In this document: positions 29,471-37,397 of the stretch, in pieces
Layout of the letters: each line of letters begins with the position of its first letter
Position numbering within the stretch: the stretch's first letter is position 1
DNA from: Oscillospiraceae bacterium
Lineage (GTDB): Bacteria > Bacillota > Clostridia > Oscillospirales > Acutalibacteraceae
Reading direction: 5' to 3'
Assembly: GCA_029225165.1 (NCBI GenBank)
Contig: JAQXVY010000014.1
Span: forward strand, 1 to 64,000
Length of the DNA: 64,000 nt
Notes under the pieces: generated by a model
Seen by the model: the letters and a program-made list of their open reading frames with translations, nothing else
Told to the model about the DNA's origin: nothing
Database searches by the model: none
Position numbers and translations under genes: made by a program

Positions 29471-30583
29471 ATGAAGAAGTTTTTAAGCTTTTTACTTGTG
29501 ATTGCAGTTGTTATGAGTTTTGCAACTATCGCAATGACAGTATCAGCAGACGAAAATGAATTGGTTGCAGCAGGTGCTACTGAGGAAGTAGCTGAGGTTG
29601 CAGCTGACGATGCTGTTTCAGTTGGTGCAGGTACAGACACAGAGGCATCAGGCGAGGCAGGTAAGATTTATTTTGAAAAGCCAAGCGCATGGGCAGGTAC
29701 AACTTTTAGCACACATATTTGGGTAGTTGAAACTGGTGAATCATTCTTTGGCTTTAGTACTAAGAAAGAAAGACTTAAAGAAGAAGGCGGTAAGCTTTCC
29801 TATGACCTTAGCATTTTGAGTGACCCTTCGGCTCAGATTTCCGGAGGATTTAAGTCAGGCGTTGACTATTCTATTATGTTCTATGATGAACTTGGTAACG
29901 AAACCTGCGGACTTATGTTCAACACAAACTGCGTAGGAGACACAGCTTACCTCACAGCAAACGAAAAGACTTTTGAAAACACAGAGGACTCAAGAAAGCA
30001 CTCTTATCCAATCGCTTGGAAAGACAATGGTAAGAAGTACGGTATTCCACTTCAGATTACATCTGTAGGTACAATTCAGGGTGAATTCGTTTCTCCTGAC
30101 AGAACACCTGACGAGATTATCAAGGCTTGGGACAAGGGCTTCCCATCATACCCAAGTAAGGAATCTTACAGCCCACAGTCTTCTGCAAGAGATCACAAGA
30201 CAAGACTTGCTGAAATCAAGGCAGAATTTGACAAGATGATTGCTGAGGGCAAGGTTCTCTTAATCGGTGGTGGTGTTTACACTAAGAGTGCATCATCAAA
30301 CCCTGGTTCTTCTAACGGTCCTTCCGGCGACTCTTCAGAGGACGATTCAAGTGATTCTTCAAAGGCTCCCTCTTCCTACAAGACACCTGACGGAAAGAAA
30401 GTTGTTAAGAATGATAAAGGTGAGTTCGTTGACGAAGACGGTAATGTAGTTGACGCAAGTGATGTTGTTGAGGTAGAGGGTTCTGTTTCAACAGGTGAGT
30501 CAACAACATATGTATATGTTGGTCTTGGCTTAATGCTTGCAGCAGCCGGTGTATACTTTGTAACACGCAAGAGAAAAGCTTAA
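29471..30583 (+). CDS. Secreted cell-surface protein with unnamed N-terminal domain and TG-type C-terminal sorting-like signal
   Basis: MKKFLSFLLVIAVVMSFATIAMTVSA signal peptide; domain IYFEKPSAWAGTTFSTHIW...; C-terminus VSTGESTTYVYVGLGLMLAAAGVYFVTRKRKA; strong RBS AGGAGGAAATAACA. Confidence 0.75.
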   Translation: MKKFLSFLLVIAVVMSFATIAMTVSADENELVAAGATEEVAEVAADDAVSVGAGTDTEASGEAGKIYFEKPSAWAGTTFSTHIWVVETGESFFGFSTKKERLKEEGGKLSYDLSILSDPSAQISGGFKSGVDYSIMFYDELGNETCGLMFNTNCVGDTAYLTANEKTFENTEDSRKHSYPIAWKDNGKKYGIPLQITSVGTIQGEFVSPDRTPDEIIKAWDKGFPSYPSKESYSPQSSARDHKTRLAEIKAEFDKMIAEGKVLLIGGGVYTKSASSNPGSSNGPSGDSSEDDSSDSSKAPSSYKTPDGKKVVKNDKGEFVDEDGNVVDASDVVEVEGSVSTGESTTYVYVGLGLMLAAAGVYFVTRKRKA

Positions 30584-30604
30584 TTAATTAAAACTCGTAA
30601 TTAT

Positions 30605-30634
30605 GACCCTGTCTTATGACAGGGTCTTTTTATT
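30605..30634 (+). terminator. Intrinsic terminator
   Basis: GACCCTGTCTTATGACAGGGTC-TTTTTATTT. Confidence 0.8.
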
Positions 30635-30657
30635 TACAATTTGTACACATATACATC

Positions 30658-30687
30658 TTGCTAAATGGTAGGTGTGTGTAGTATAAT
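30658..30687 (+). promoter_or_regulatory. Housekeeping sigma promoter candidate
   Basis: TTGCTA - 18 bp - TATAAT upstream of the 30735 gene. Confidence 0.45.
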
Positions 30688-30734
30688 GATAAAAAGAGTC
30701 TTCTATTAGTTTTAAGATTCCGGTTGGTGTTGTA

Positions 30735-31421
30735 ATGAGAATTTGTAAATCAAAAATTTTCCTTGTGTTGGTTACAGTATTTCTATTGTTATTTTCTGTT
30801 CCCACAGCTTATGGAGAAGAAAACAAAAATGAAGAAAATGTAATATACTTTAATGTTCCTGTAACCGGTAATTATGCCTGGGGAAATTACGATGTTGTTT
30901 ACTGCCATATTTGGGAGGACGGCGGAGAAGAATTTTTCTCTTGGCAAACCACCAAGGAAAAATGTACAAGGGTAAAGGGCGATTTGTGGAAGTACGATTT
31001 AGATGTCCTTGATGAGAGCCGTCGCATCAAGGGCGGTATTGAAAGCGGTGTAAAGTACGCTGTTATTTTTAGTGATAACTTAGGGGATCAGACCTACGAC
31101 CTTTACTTTACCTCTGAATGTATAGGTGACACCGTTGAATGTGGTGAAAATACAAGGGATAACCCTATTGACGCCCAAAAGAAGTGTCTTGTGGCAAACT
31201 GGGTGAACAATCACTTTGACCCTGTTGAATATAAGAAAATCCCATCAGAACCACAGGAGGCAACAATATTCACACACACTAATGAAGAAAACAGCGGAGA
31301 TACACTATCTCAGGATATGAGTATTACAATTATTATCATCCTGTCAGCCGTAATTCTCCTTTTGCTTATCCTTCTGATTATTAAGGTACTGAAGGACAAA
31401 AAGGCAAAACTTAAAAAGTAA
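30735..31421 (+). CDS. Secreted, C-terminally membrane-anchored paralog of the 29471 protein
   Basis: Signal peptide; VIYFNVPVTGNYAWGNYDVVYCHIWEDGGEEFFSWQTTKEK...GGIESGVKYAVIFSDNLGDQTYDLYFTSECIGDT aligns with the 29471 protein; TM then KVLKDKKAKLKK. Confidence 0.75.
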   Translation: MRICKSKIFLVLVTVFLLLFSVPTAYGEENKNEENVIYFNVPVTGNYAWGNYDVVYCHIWEDGGEEFFSWQTTKEKCTRVKGDLWKYDLDVLDESRRIKGGIESGVKYAVIFSDNLGDQTYDLYFTSECIGDTVECGENTRDNPIDAQKKCLVANWVNNHFDPVEYKKIPSEPQEATIFTHTNEENSGDTLSQDMSITIIIILSAVILLLLILLIIKVLKDKKAKLKK

Positions 31422-31436
31422 TATTTCATAATAAAA

Positions 31437-31470
31437 AGGACCGGGTCAAACGACTCGGTCCTTGTGTTTT
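31437..31470. terminator. Bidirectional intrinsic terminator between convergent genes
   Basis: AAGGACCGGGTC AAAC GACTCGGTCCTT. Confidence 0.75.
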
Positions 31471-31478
31471 TTACAGTA

Positions 31479-32054
31479 TTATTTGTATGTGTTTACGCAG
31501 ATTTCTTTGATTTTATCCCGCAGGATTTGAAAATCCCTAAATGCCTCCGGCCTTTTTCGTGGGTCACGGAGAATGGCGGCAGGGTGGAGCATTGGCATCA
31601 TAAGAACTCCGCCCTTTTCAAAGAACATTCCGTGTTCCTTGGTGATTTTAATATCCGGCTTGATAATTTTTGCAGATGCAATTCTGCCAAGGCAAACAAT
31701 AATTTTCGGTTTCATCAGCTTGAATTGATTGCGCAGCCATGGTGTACAGGCTGTTTGCTCCTCCGGCTTTGGGTCACGGTTTTTGGGCGGTCGGCATTTT
31801 ACAATGTTTGCTATGTAAATGTTTTCTTCCCTTGATAAATCCACAGAGTAAAGCATTTTGTCCAGCAGTTTTCCGCCTCTGCCCACAAAAGGCTCGCCTT
31901 GAAGGTCCTCGTTTTCTCCCGGACCTTCTCCTATGAACAGCACCTCGGCATTCTTGTTGCCAACACCAAATACAACATTGTTTCTCGTTTGGCAAAGCTC
32001 ACATTTTTTGCAGTTCAGACATTCTCGTTCTAATTCGTTCCAGTTATCAAACAT
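31479..32054 (-). CDS. Family 4-type uracil-DNA glycosylase
   Basis: CKKCELCQTRNNVVFGVGNKNAEVLFIGEGPGENEDLQGEPFVGRGGKLLDKML and LHPAAILRDPRKRP. Confidence 0.92.
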   Translation of the reverse strand: MFDNWNELERECLNCKKCELCQTRNNVVFGVGNKNAEVLFIGEGPGENEDLQGEPFVGRGGKLLDKMLYSVDLSREENIYIANIVKCRPPKNRDPKPEEQTACTPWLRNQFKLMKPKIIVCLGRIASAKIIKPDIKITKEHGMFFEKGGVLMMPMLHPAAILRDPRKRPEAFRDFQILRDKIKEICVNTYK

Positions 32055-32165
32055 TTTTCTCTCCTAAAATTACTCTTTTATATTGAAAAAACCGCTGAAT
32101 GGGTGTAATATGTAATACGGAAATTGATTCCCATATTTTAAATTTTTATGATTGGCGGTATTGAA

Positions 32166-32732
32166 ATGAAAGTATTAGTTGAAACATCAGCCCACCATGT
32201 TCATGTGACTGATGAAACTTTGGAAGCCCTTTTTGGAAAGGGTGCAACCCTGACAAATAAAAAGGATTTGTCACAACCCGGTCAGTTTGCCTGTGTTGAA
32301 AAGGTAACTGTTGTTGGACCTCGTGGAGAAATGAAGATGTCAATCTTGGGACCTACAAGGTCAAAGGATCAGGTTGAAATCTCCCTCACAGACGCCAGAA
32401 AGCTGGGTATCTCTGCCCCTGTAAAGGAATCCGGATGCGTTGAGGGAACACCGGGCTGTAAGCTTGTTGGTCCCTGCGGTGAATGTGAAATTTCACAGGG
32501 CGTAATCGTTGCCAAAAGGCATATCCACTTTACTCCCGAAAACGCAAAGGAATGTGGTGTTGAGGACAAGCAAATCGTTTCTGTTAAGATTGAAAGCGAC
32601 GGTCGTTCCCTTACATTTGATGATGTAGTAGTTCGTGTTTCCGAAAGCTACGCACCTGCAATGCACATTGACACAGACGAAAGCAACGCCGCTATGGCAT
32701 CAGGTGAAATTTACGGAGAAATTATTTTATAA
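32166..32732 (+). CDS. pduL: Phosphate propanoyltransferase (PduL-type phosphotransacylase)
   Basis: VLVETSAHHVHVTDETLEALFGKGATLTNKKDLSQPGQFA and GVIVAKRHIHFTPENAKECGVEDKQIVSV. Confidence 0.93.
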   Translation: MKVLVETSAHHVHVTDETLEALFGKGATLTNKKDLSQPGQFACVEKVTVVGPRGEMKMSILGPTRSKDQVEISLTDARKLGISAPVKESGCVEGTPGCKLVGPCGECEISQGVIVAKRHIHFTPENAKECGVEDKQIVSVKIESDGRSLTFDDVVVRVSESYAPAMHIDTDESNAAMASGEIYGEIIL

Positions 32733-32764
32733 TTTTACATAACAAGTAAATCAGCTATTACAAG

Positions 32765-32794
32765 AGGATGTCACATTTTGTGACATCCTTTTTT
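32765..32794 (+). terminator. Intrinsic terminator after pduL
   Basis: AGGATGTCACATTTTGTGACATCCT-TTTTT. Confidence 0.8.
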
Positions 32795-32801
32795 CGGTAA
32801 A

Positions 32802-32820
32802 ATATTCAGTGTTTCCTTAA
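32802..32820. repeat. Solo terminal-repeat remnant of the 159-bp MITE family
   Basis: ATATTCAGTGTTTCCTTAA matches the MITE right end; sits 2 bp from the stop of the minus-strand peptidase gene. Confidence 0.65.
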
Positions 32821-32822
32821 TT

Positions 32823-34556
32823 CTATATTTGGGCAAGGAATTTTTGAATCGCTGTGCAGTCCTTGATATTCACCTTTCCGTCCTTGTTAAAGTCGGCATT
32901 GATAAGTGCATTTTCTTCTAAATCAAATTCTTTATTGATGAATTTTTGAATGAATGTTACATCAGCAACATTCACTTCCCTGTCAAGATTTGCATCTCCC
33001 ATTAGGTTGCTCTGCTTTGTTGTGATAGCCTTAATTACAAGGTTTCCGCCCTCTGTATCATTTAGCATATCGGAGTAGAAATCCATAACATCATCCATAA
33101 TACCCTTGTAATATATGTAGCTGACGCCTGACTTTGCATCTGTGGTGAAAATTCGTTTATCACCGGCAACATTAAGCCATTCGCTTATTCCTACACCGCT
33201 TAATTCCTCTGTGCCTGTTGCATCTATTCTTACGCCAATACAGGCTTTGCCTTTATTAATGTCAAAGTTCTCAATATCGTCACAGATATAACCACTGTAC
33301 GGTACAGTTCCACTACCGATTTCTGTCCAGAGAGATGTATCCTCAGTAGGGGACTGGGCAGTTTCGTCATATGGTATATAGTAGAGGTCATATTTTGCGC
33401 CAATGCTTGTGGTTTCAAACACAACCTTGTCGATGCACTCCTCATCCCTGCTAAAGTCAAGAACATTTATAAAAACATTGTTCTGTGAGTTAATTTTGAA
33501 TGCAGGGTCACTGAGGTAAGTAAATTCGTATGTTGCACCGAACTTTTCAACCTGATAAATATTGTTATATTCAGCCCTTGATACAAAATCTGTTATGCAG
33601 TAGGACGGACCAAAGGCATCCGAGAATACATAGTAATCTTCGTATGAAATCCAAAAATAACCGCCAAGTGAATTGTTACTTCCCCAACTGTTTTTGCAAA
33701 GCCAAGCGCCGTCATTCTGTGGTGAATATTCCTTGTAATAAGGCTCTGTAATGCCGTTTGCCTTGTCCTCCTCGGTTGGCTGGGTCAACAATGACTGGGT
33801 GAGGAAATTATCCTTGCTGTAACTATCATCCCACCCAACAACGCTTATGCTGTGACCTGAAACAGAGGTTTGCTTTGTTGGACAGTAGTGACTTGTCTGG
33901 TCGTTTGAAAGGAATTTTGAAGTGCTGTTGTAGTTTGCTGAAACAGCGCCGTAGTCCATAATGCACTTCTTAATTGTTTCAGGGTCGTTGCCGTCTATGT
34001 ACATAACTCCCGAAACACCGTATTTTACATTTTCCGGGTCATCAATTTTTACATCTTCAAAAGGTGCGGTAAAGGGATACAAGCTATCCTTAACAGCTCC
34101 TGACCAGCTTGTAAGGTACCCAAGGGCTATGTAGGGGTATCCCGGGCTTACCTTGTATGTCCTCTGCCAGCCTGTTGTGTCACTTCTTGGTGTACCCCAT
34201 GCGTCCATATGGGCAACAGAAAGCCATTGGGATTCCTCGGGGGTGAGTTTTCCGTTTTTAATCAGCAGAGCTTCAAGGGTTGCAAGACCGCCGAAAGCCC
34301 AACAGCTTTCCGTGTTTTGCTGGTTTCTCACAGGGGTGAGGTAGTTTAAATCTCTGGAGCTGTATGACTGTGGCAGTGTGTCTTCGTCAACATCAAGTGT
34401 GGTAACAGGATTTTCAAATGGCAGAGCCGTGCTTGAAAGTCCAACATCAGCACCGGTGTAATGAGGGTGGATATTTGCCGCAGTTGCGGAATATGTGCCA
34501 AAAACTGTTGTAATGATTACAGCCGAAAGTATAACATTCCTAAAAATTCTTTTCAT
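32823..34556 (-). CDS. Secreted papain-family (C1) peptidase with C-terminal dockerin
   Basis: YLTPVRNQQNTESCWAFGGLATLEALL (active-site Cys), SGHSISVVGWDDSY (His), WLCKNSWGSNNSLGGYFWISYED (Asn); C-terminus LMGDANLDREVNVADVTFIQKFINKEFDLEENALINADFNKDGKVNIKDCTAIQKFLAQI is a paired dockerin type I repeat. Confidence 0.9.
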   Translation of the reverse strand: MKRIFRNVILSAVIITTVFGTYSATAANIHPHYTGADVGLSSTALPFENPVTTLDVDEDTLPQSYSSRDLNYLTPVRNQQNTESCWAFGGLATLEALLIKNGKLTPEESQWLSVAHMDAWGTPRSDTTGWQRTYKVSPGYPYIALGYLTSWSGAVKDSLYPFTAPFEDVKIDDPENVKYGVSGVMYIDGNDPETIKKCIMDYGAVSANYNSTSKFLSNDQTSHYCPTKQTSVSGHSISVVGWDDSYSKDNFLTQSLLTQPTEEDKANGITEPYYKEYSPQNDGAWLCKNSWGSNNSLGGYFWISYEDYYVFSDAFGPSYCITDFVSRAEYNNIYQVEKFGATYEFTYLSDPAFKINSQNNVFINVLDFSRDEECIDKVVFETTSIGAKYDLYYIPYDETAQSPTEDTSLWTEIGSGTVPYSGYICDDIENFDINKGKACIGVRIDATGTEELSGVGISEWLNVAGDKRIFTTDAKSGVSYIYYKGIMDDVMDFYSDMLNDTEGGNLVIKAITTKQSNLMGDANLDREVNVADVTFIQKFINKEFDLEENALINADFNKDGKVNIKDCTAIQKFLAQI

Positions 34557-34671
34557 ATTAATTCCCCTTTAAAGGATTACTTTTATATACACAGTAATTA
34601 TATCAAAGTTTTTTGTTTATGTAAAGAATATTGGTTTGTAAAAAATCAATAATAAGGGTAAAGGATTGTGA

Positions 34672-35565
34672 GTGAATATGGAGAGAAGAACAGACCTTGC
34701 ACTTGAGGCAAGGGAGCTTTTTGGAGAGGATATAAAGGGTGTTACCGTTGAAGAAGAGGACAGCAGTGACATACACATCACCAGGCTAAAAATCAAAAGC
34801 GACAGCGCCTGCCGAAAGCTTAATAAGGAAAAGGGAACATATGTAACGCTGGAACTGCCTCCCCTTACGGACTCTTTCCGTGACCCTGATGAAAGGCTGG
34901 AGGCTGTGGCACAGGAAATTCGCCATCTGTTACCTGTCAACGGTTTGGTGCTCATTGCAGGACTGGGAAATACAGAAATTACACCTGATGCCTTAGGTCC
35001 TAAAACTGCCTCAAAAATACTTGCCACCCGACATATCAAGGGTGAACTTGCCCGTTCAACAGGACTTGACAGCCTTCGGCCAGTGGCTGTGGTTGCAACA
35101 GGAGTAACAGGCAAAACAGGAATTGAAACAGGGGAATACCTACTCAGCATAATAAAGAAGATTAAGCCTAACGCAATTATTGCAGTTGACGCCCTTGCGT
35201 CCCGCCGTTTGTCACGACTTGGATGCACCTTGCAAATCAGCAACACAGGAATTTCCCCCGGTGCAGGTGTAGGGAACAACAGAACAAGGCTTACAAAAGA
35301 AACCTTGGGTATTCCCGTAATAGGAATAGGTGTGCCCACTGTGGTGGATGCATCAACCCTTGCCCTTGACCTCTTTGATACAAATGATGCAAAGCTTTCA
35401 CACAAATTAAGAAGTATGGTTAATCCCAGCGGACGACAAATGGTGGTTACTCCTAAGGAAATTGACCTTTTGGTTAACCGTGCGTCGGAGCTGATTGCCC
35501 TTTCAATAAACTACGCACTTCATCCAAATCTGTCTATCGGCGACCTTATGTCGCTGATGTATTGA
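34672..35565 (+). CDS. gpr: Germination protease (SASP-degrading)
   Basis: RRTDLALEARELFGEDIKGVTVEEED, LIAGLGNTEITPDALGPKTASKILATRHI and NTGISPGAGVGNNRTRLTKETLGIPVIGIGVPTVVDA. Confidence 0.95.
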   Translation: MNMERRTDLALEARELFGEDIKGVTVEEEDSSDIHITRLKIKSDSACRKLNKEKGTYVTLELPPLTDSFRDPDERLEAVAQEIRHLLPVNGLVLIAGLGNTEITPDALGPKTASKILATRHIKGELARSTGLDSLRPVAVVATGVTGKTGIETGEYLLSIIKKIKPNAIIAVDALASRRLSRLGCTLQISNTGISPGAGVGNNRTRLTKETLGIPVIGIGVPTVVDASTLALDLFDTNDAKLSHKLRSMVNPSGRQMVVTPKEIDLLVNRASELIALSINYALHPNLSIGDLMSLMY

Positions 35566-35597
35566 CAGCGGTGTTAGGAAATTACAGTATAGAAAAA

Positions 35598-35625
35598 GTA
35601 TAAAATGTACAAACCCTGCATAGTA
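35598..35625 (+). promoter_or_regulatory. Possible SigG/SigE-type sporulation promoter of spoIIP
   Basis: GTATA - 16 bp - CATAGTA, overlapping the ATG used by the ORF call. Confidence 0.3.
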
Positions 35626-36698
35626 TGAAAAGAGGTAATACTTTCAAAAGGGGTGGTACATTGGGCAGTAAAAAGGCATTAAGGAGCTTTAGTGTGTTCT
35701 TGGCAAGTGTTGCTATGGTGATAGGAGTTTTTTCAATAATTAACCGAGTTGGAGGGTATTCAGGAAAAACCTCCCATAGTGTTATGGCACAGACCACTGT
35801 TACTAATACCTCTGCCACAACGGAGAATATATCCTCTACACTTCCAACCTCTGTAACTAAGGCAACAGAAAAGCAGGACAACAAAACAACAGAGCCTACA
35901 ACACAATCGGGAAAAAACTATCCTGTCATAGAAAAACAGTTTTTGCAGGATGGTATTACATATGAAAACTTTTCTGTGAAAAACAGCACCGATTTTACCC
36001 TTGATGTTGAGAATGAGCTAAATTCTTCCTTAGGCTTTAAAATGGACAAAAATCACCGTGTTCAGGTGCTTATTTTCCACACCCATTGCTGTGAAAGTTA
36101 CCTTAAAGATGATACAGGCTATTATCCCTCCGACTATTATCCACGCTCTACGAAAAACAGTGAAAATGTTACAAGTGTGGGTGACGAAATAGAAAATCAG
36201 CTAATTTCTGCGGGAATAGGTGTAATTCACGACAAAACAAAGCACGATTATCCGTCCTACAACGGCAGCTATGACAGAAGTCTTGAAACAATACAAAAGT
36301 ATATGGATAAATACGAAAATATTAAGGTTGTACTTGACATCCACCGTGACGCATTAGGAGAGGGTGGAGAATCGGGCAAGGTAAAGCCTGTTTTTAAGTA
36401 TAAAGGCAAAAAAACAGCTCAAATAATGATTATGACCGGCTATAACTATGAGGGAGGAGGATATTTTCCCTTTTGGGAGGAAAATTTGCGATTTGCACTT
36501 AAACTTCAAAAGACAGCAGAGGATATGTACCCCGGACTTACCAGACCGCTGGAATTTGGAGAATATACATATAACCTGAATGTATGCAACGGTTCTTTGC
36601 TTATAGAGGTAGGAACAGATGCAAATACCCTTGACGAAGCAAAGAGAGCAGGAAAAATGGTGGGAAAGGCACTTGCAAAGGTGTTGCAAAATAATTGA
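35625..36698 (+). CDS. spoIIP: Stage II sporulation protein P
   Basis: VLIFHTHCCESYLKDDTGYYPSDYYPRSTKNSENVTSVGDEIENQL and VVLDIHRDALGE; immediately follows gpr; the real start may be TTG at 35661. Confidence 0.92.
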   Translation: MKRGNTFKRGGTLGSKKALRSFSVFLASVAMVIGVFSIINRVGGYSGKTSHSVMAQTTVTNTSATTENISSTLPTSVTKATEKQDNKTTEPTTQSGKNYPVIEKQFLQDGITYENFSVKNSTDFTLDVENELNSSLGFKMDKNHRVQVLIFHTHCCESYLKDDTGYYPSDYYPRSTKNSENVTSVGDEIENQLISAGIGVIHDKTKHDYPSYNGSYDRSLETIQKYMDKYENIKVVLDIHRDALGEGGESGKVKPVFKYKGKKTAQIMIMTGYNYEGGGYFPFWEENLRFALKLQKTAEDMYPGLTRPLEFGEYTYNLNVCNGSLLIEVGTDANTLDEAKRAGKMVGKALAKVLQNN

Positions 36699-36776
36699 TT
36701 TGTGATATAATTACCTTAATACTGTGACATATTGTTTTTGTGGTACAGTACAACTAAATGCTTGAAGGTAATACTT

Positions 36777-37385
36777 ATGAAGTTTTTATCACATTTGGGA
36801 AAAATAATATTAATAACAGCATCTGCTTTGATTTTGACTATGTGTTCACTTTCAACTGCTTTTGCAGAGGATATTCCGGTGACAGACCCTCCCGAAACCT
36901 TTGCCCCTGCAACAGAGGCACCTGTTACGGAGGCGCCTGTTACAGAACCTCCGGTAACTGAACCACCTGTTACCGAGCCACCGGAAACTTTGCCTTCCGA
37001 AACTGCTCCGCCTGAAACTGAACCACCCGTTACCGAGGCGCCTGAAACAGAGCCTGTTTATACAGAACCCGCTCCGCAAGAAACACAGGAGGCAACACAG
37101 GAGTGGACACAGCCACAGACATATGATGTAAATAAATTGCCCACATTGCCCGACAGCACAGAGGTTGCCGAGGACTTGCCCACAGCTATCGGTGCCGACA
37201 GCGAAAGTGGCGGGGTAAGCCTTGTAGGCGGTATTGTGTGCTGGATTGGCGTTGGTGTTTCACTTGCAGTTATCGTTGCTTTTCTCCTTTCCACCACAGG
37301 AAAGAATAAAGCGGGAATCGGCAGATACGAAAGCGGAAACAAAATCGGCGGTCACCACTACCAAAATAATACGAGATACAGGTAA
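36777..37385 (+). CDS. Secreted Thr/Pro/Glu-rich repeat protein with C-terminal TM
   Basis: Signal peptide; (A/P)PVTE(A/P)P repeats; TM VCWIGVGVSLAVIVAFLLS. Confidence 0.6.
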   Translation: MKFLSHLGKIILITASALILTMCSLSTAFAEDIPVTDPPETFAPATEAPVTEAPVTEPPVTEPPVTEPPETLPSETAPPETEPPVTEAPETEPVYTEPAPQETQEATQEWTQPQTYDVNKLPTLPDSTEVAEDLPTAIGADSESGGVSLVGGIVCWIGVGVSLAVIVAFLLSTTGKNKAGIGRYESGNKIGGHHYQNNTRYR

Positions 37386-37397
37386 TTGAGTTTAATT

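Noticed and set aside
32166-32732. Bacterial microcompartment locus suggested by PduL
   Set aside because: No shell proteins or other Pdu/Eut enzymes nearby; PduL is also used as a stand-alone phosphotransacetylase.
34590-34650. SigG promoter for gpr (GAATA...CAATAAT)
   Set aside because: Weak match with non-ideal spacing in an AT-rich stretch; not reported as a feature.
36852-37079. Antisense ORF with Arg/Cys-rich repeats
   Set aside because: Mirror of the PVTEPP-coding repeats on the plus strand.
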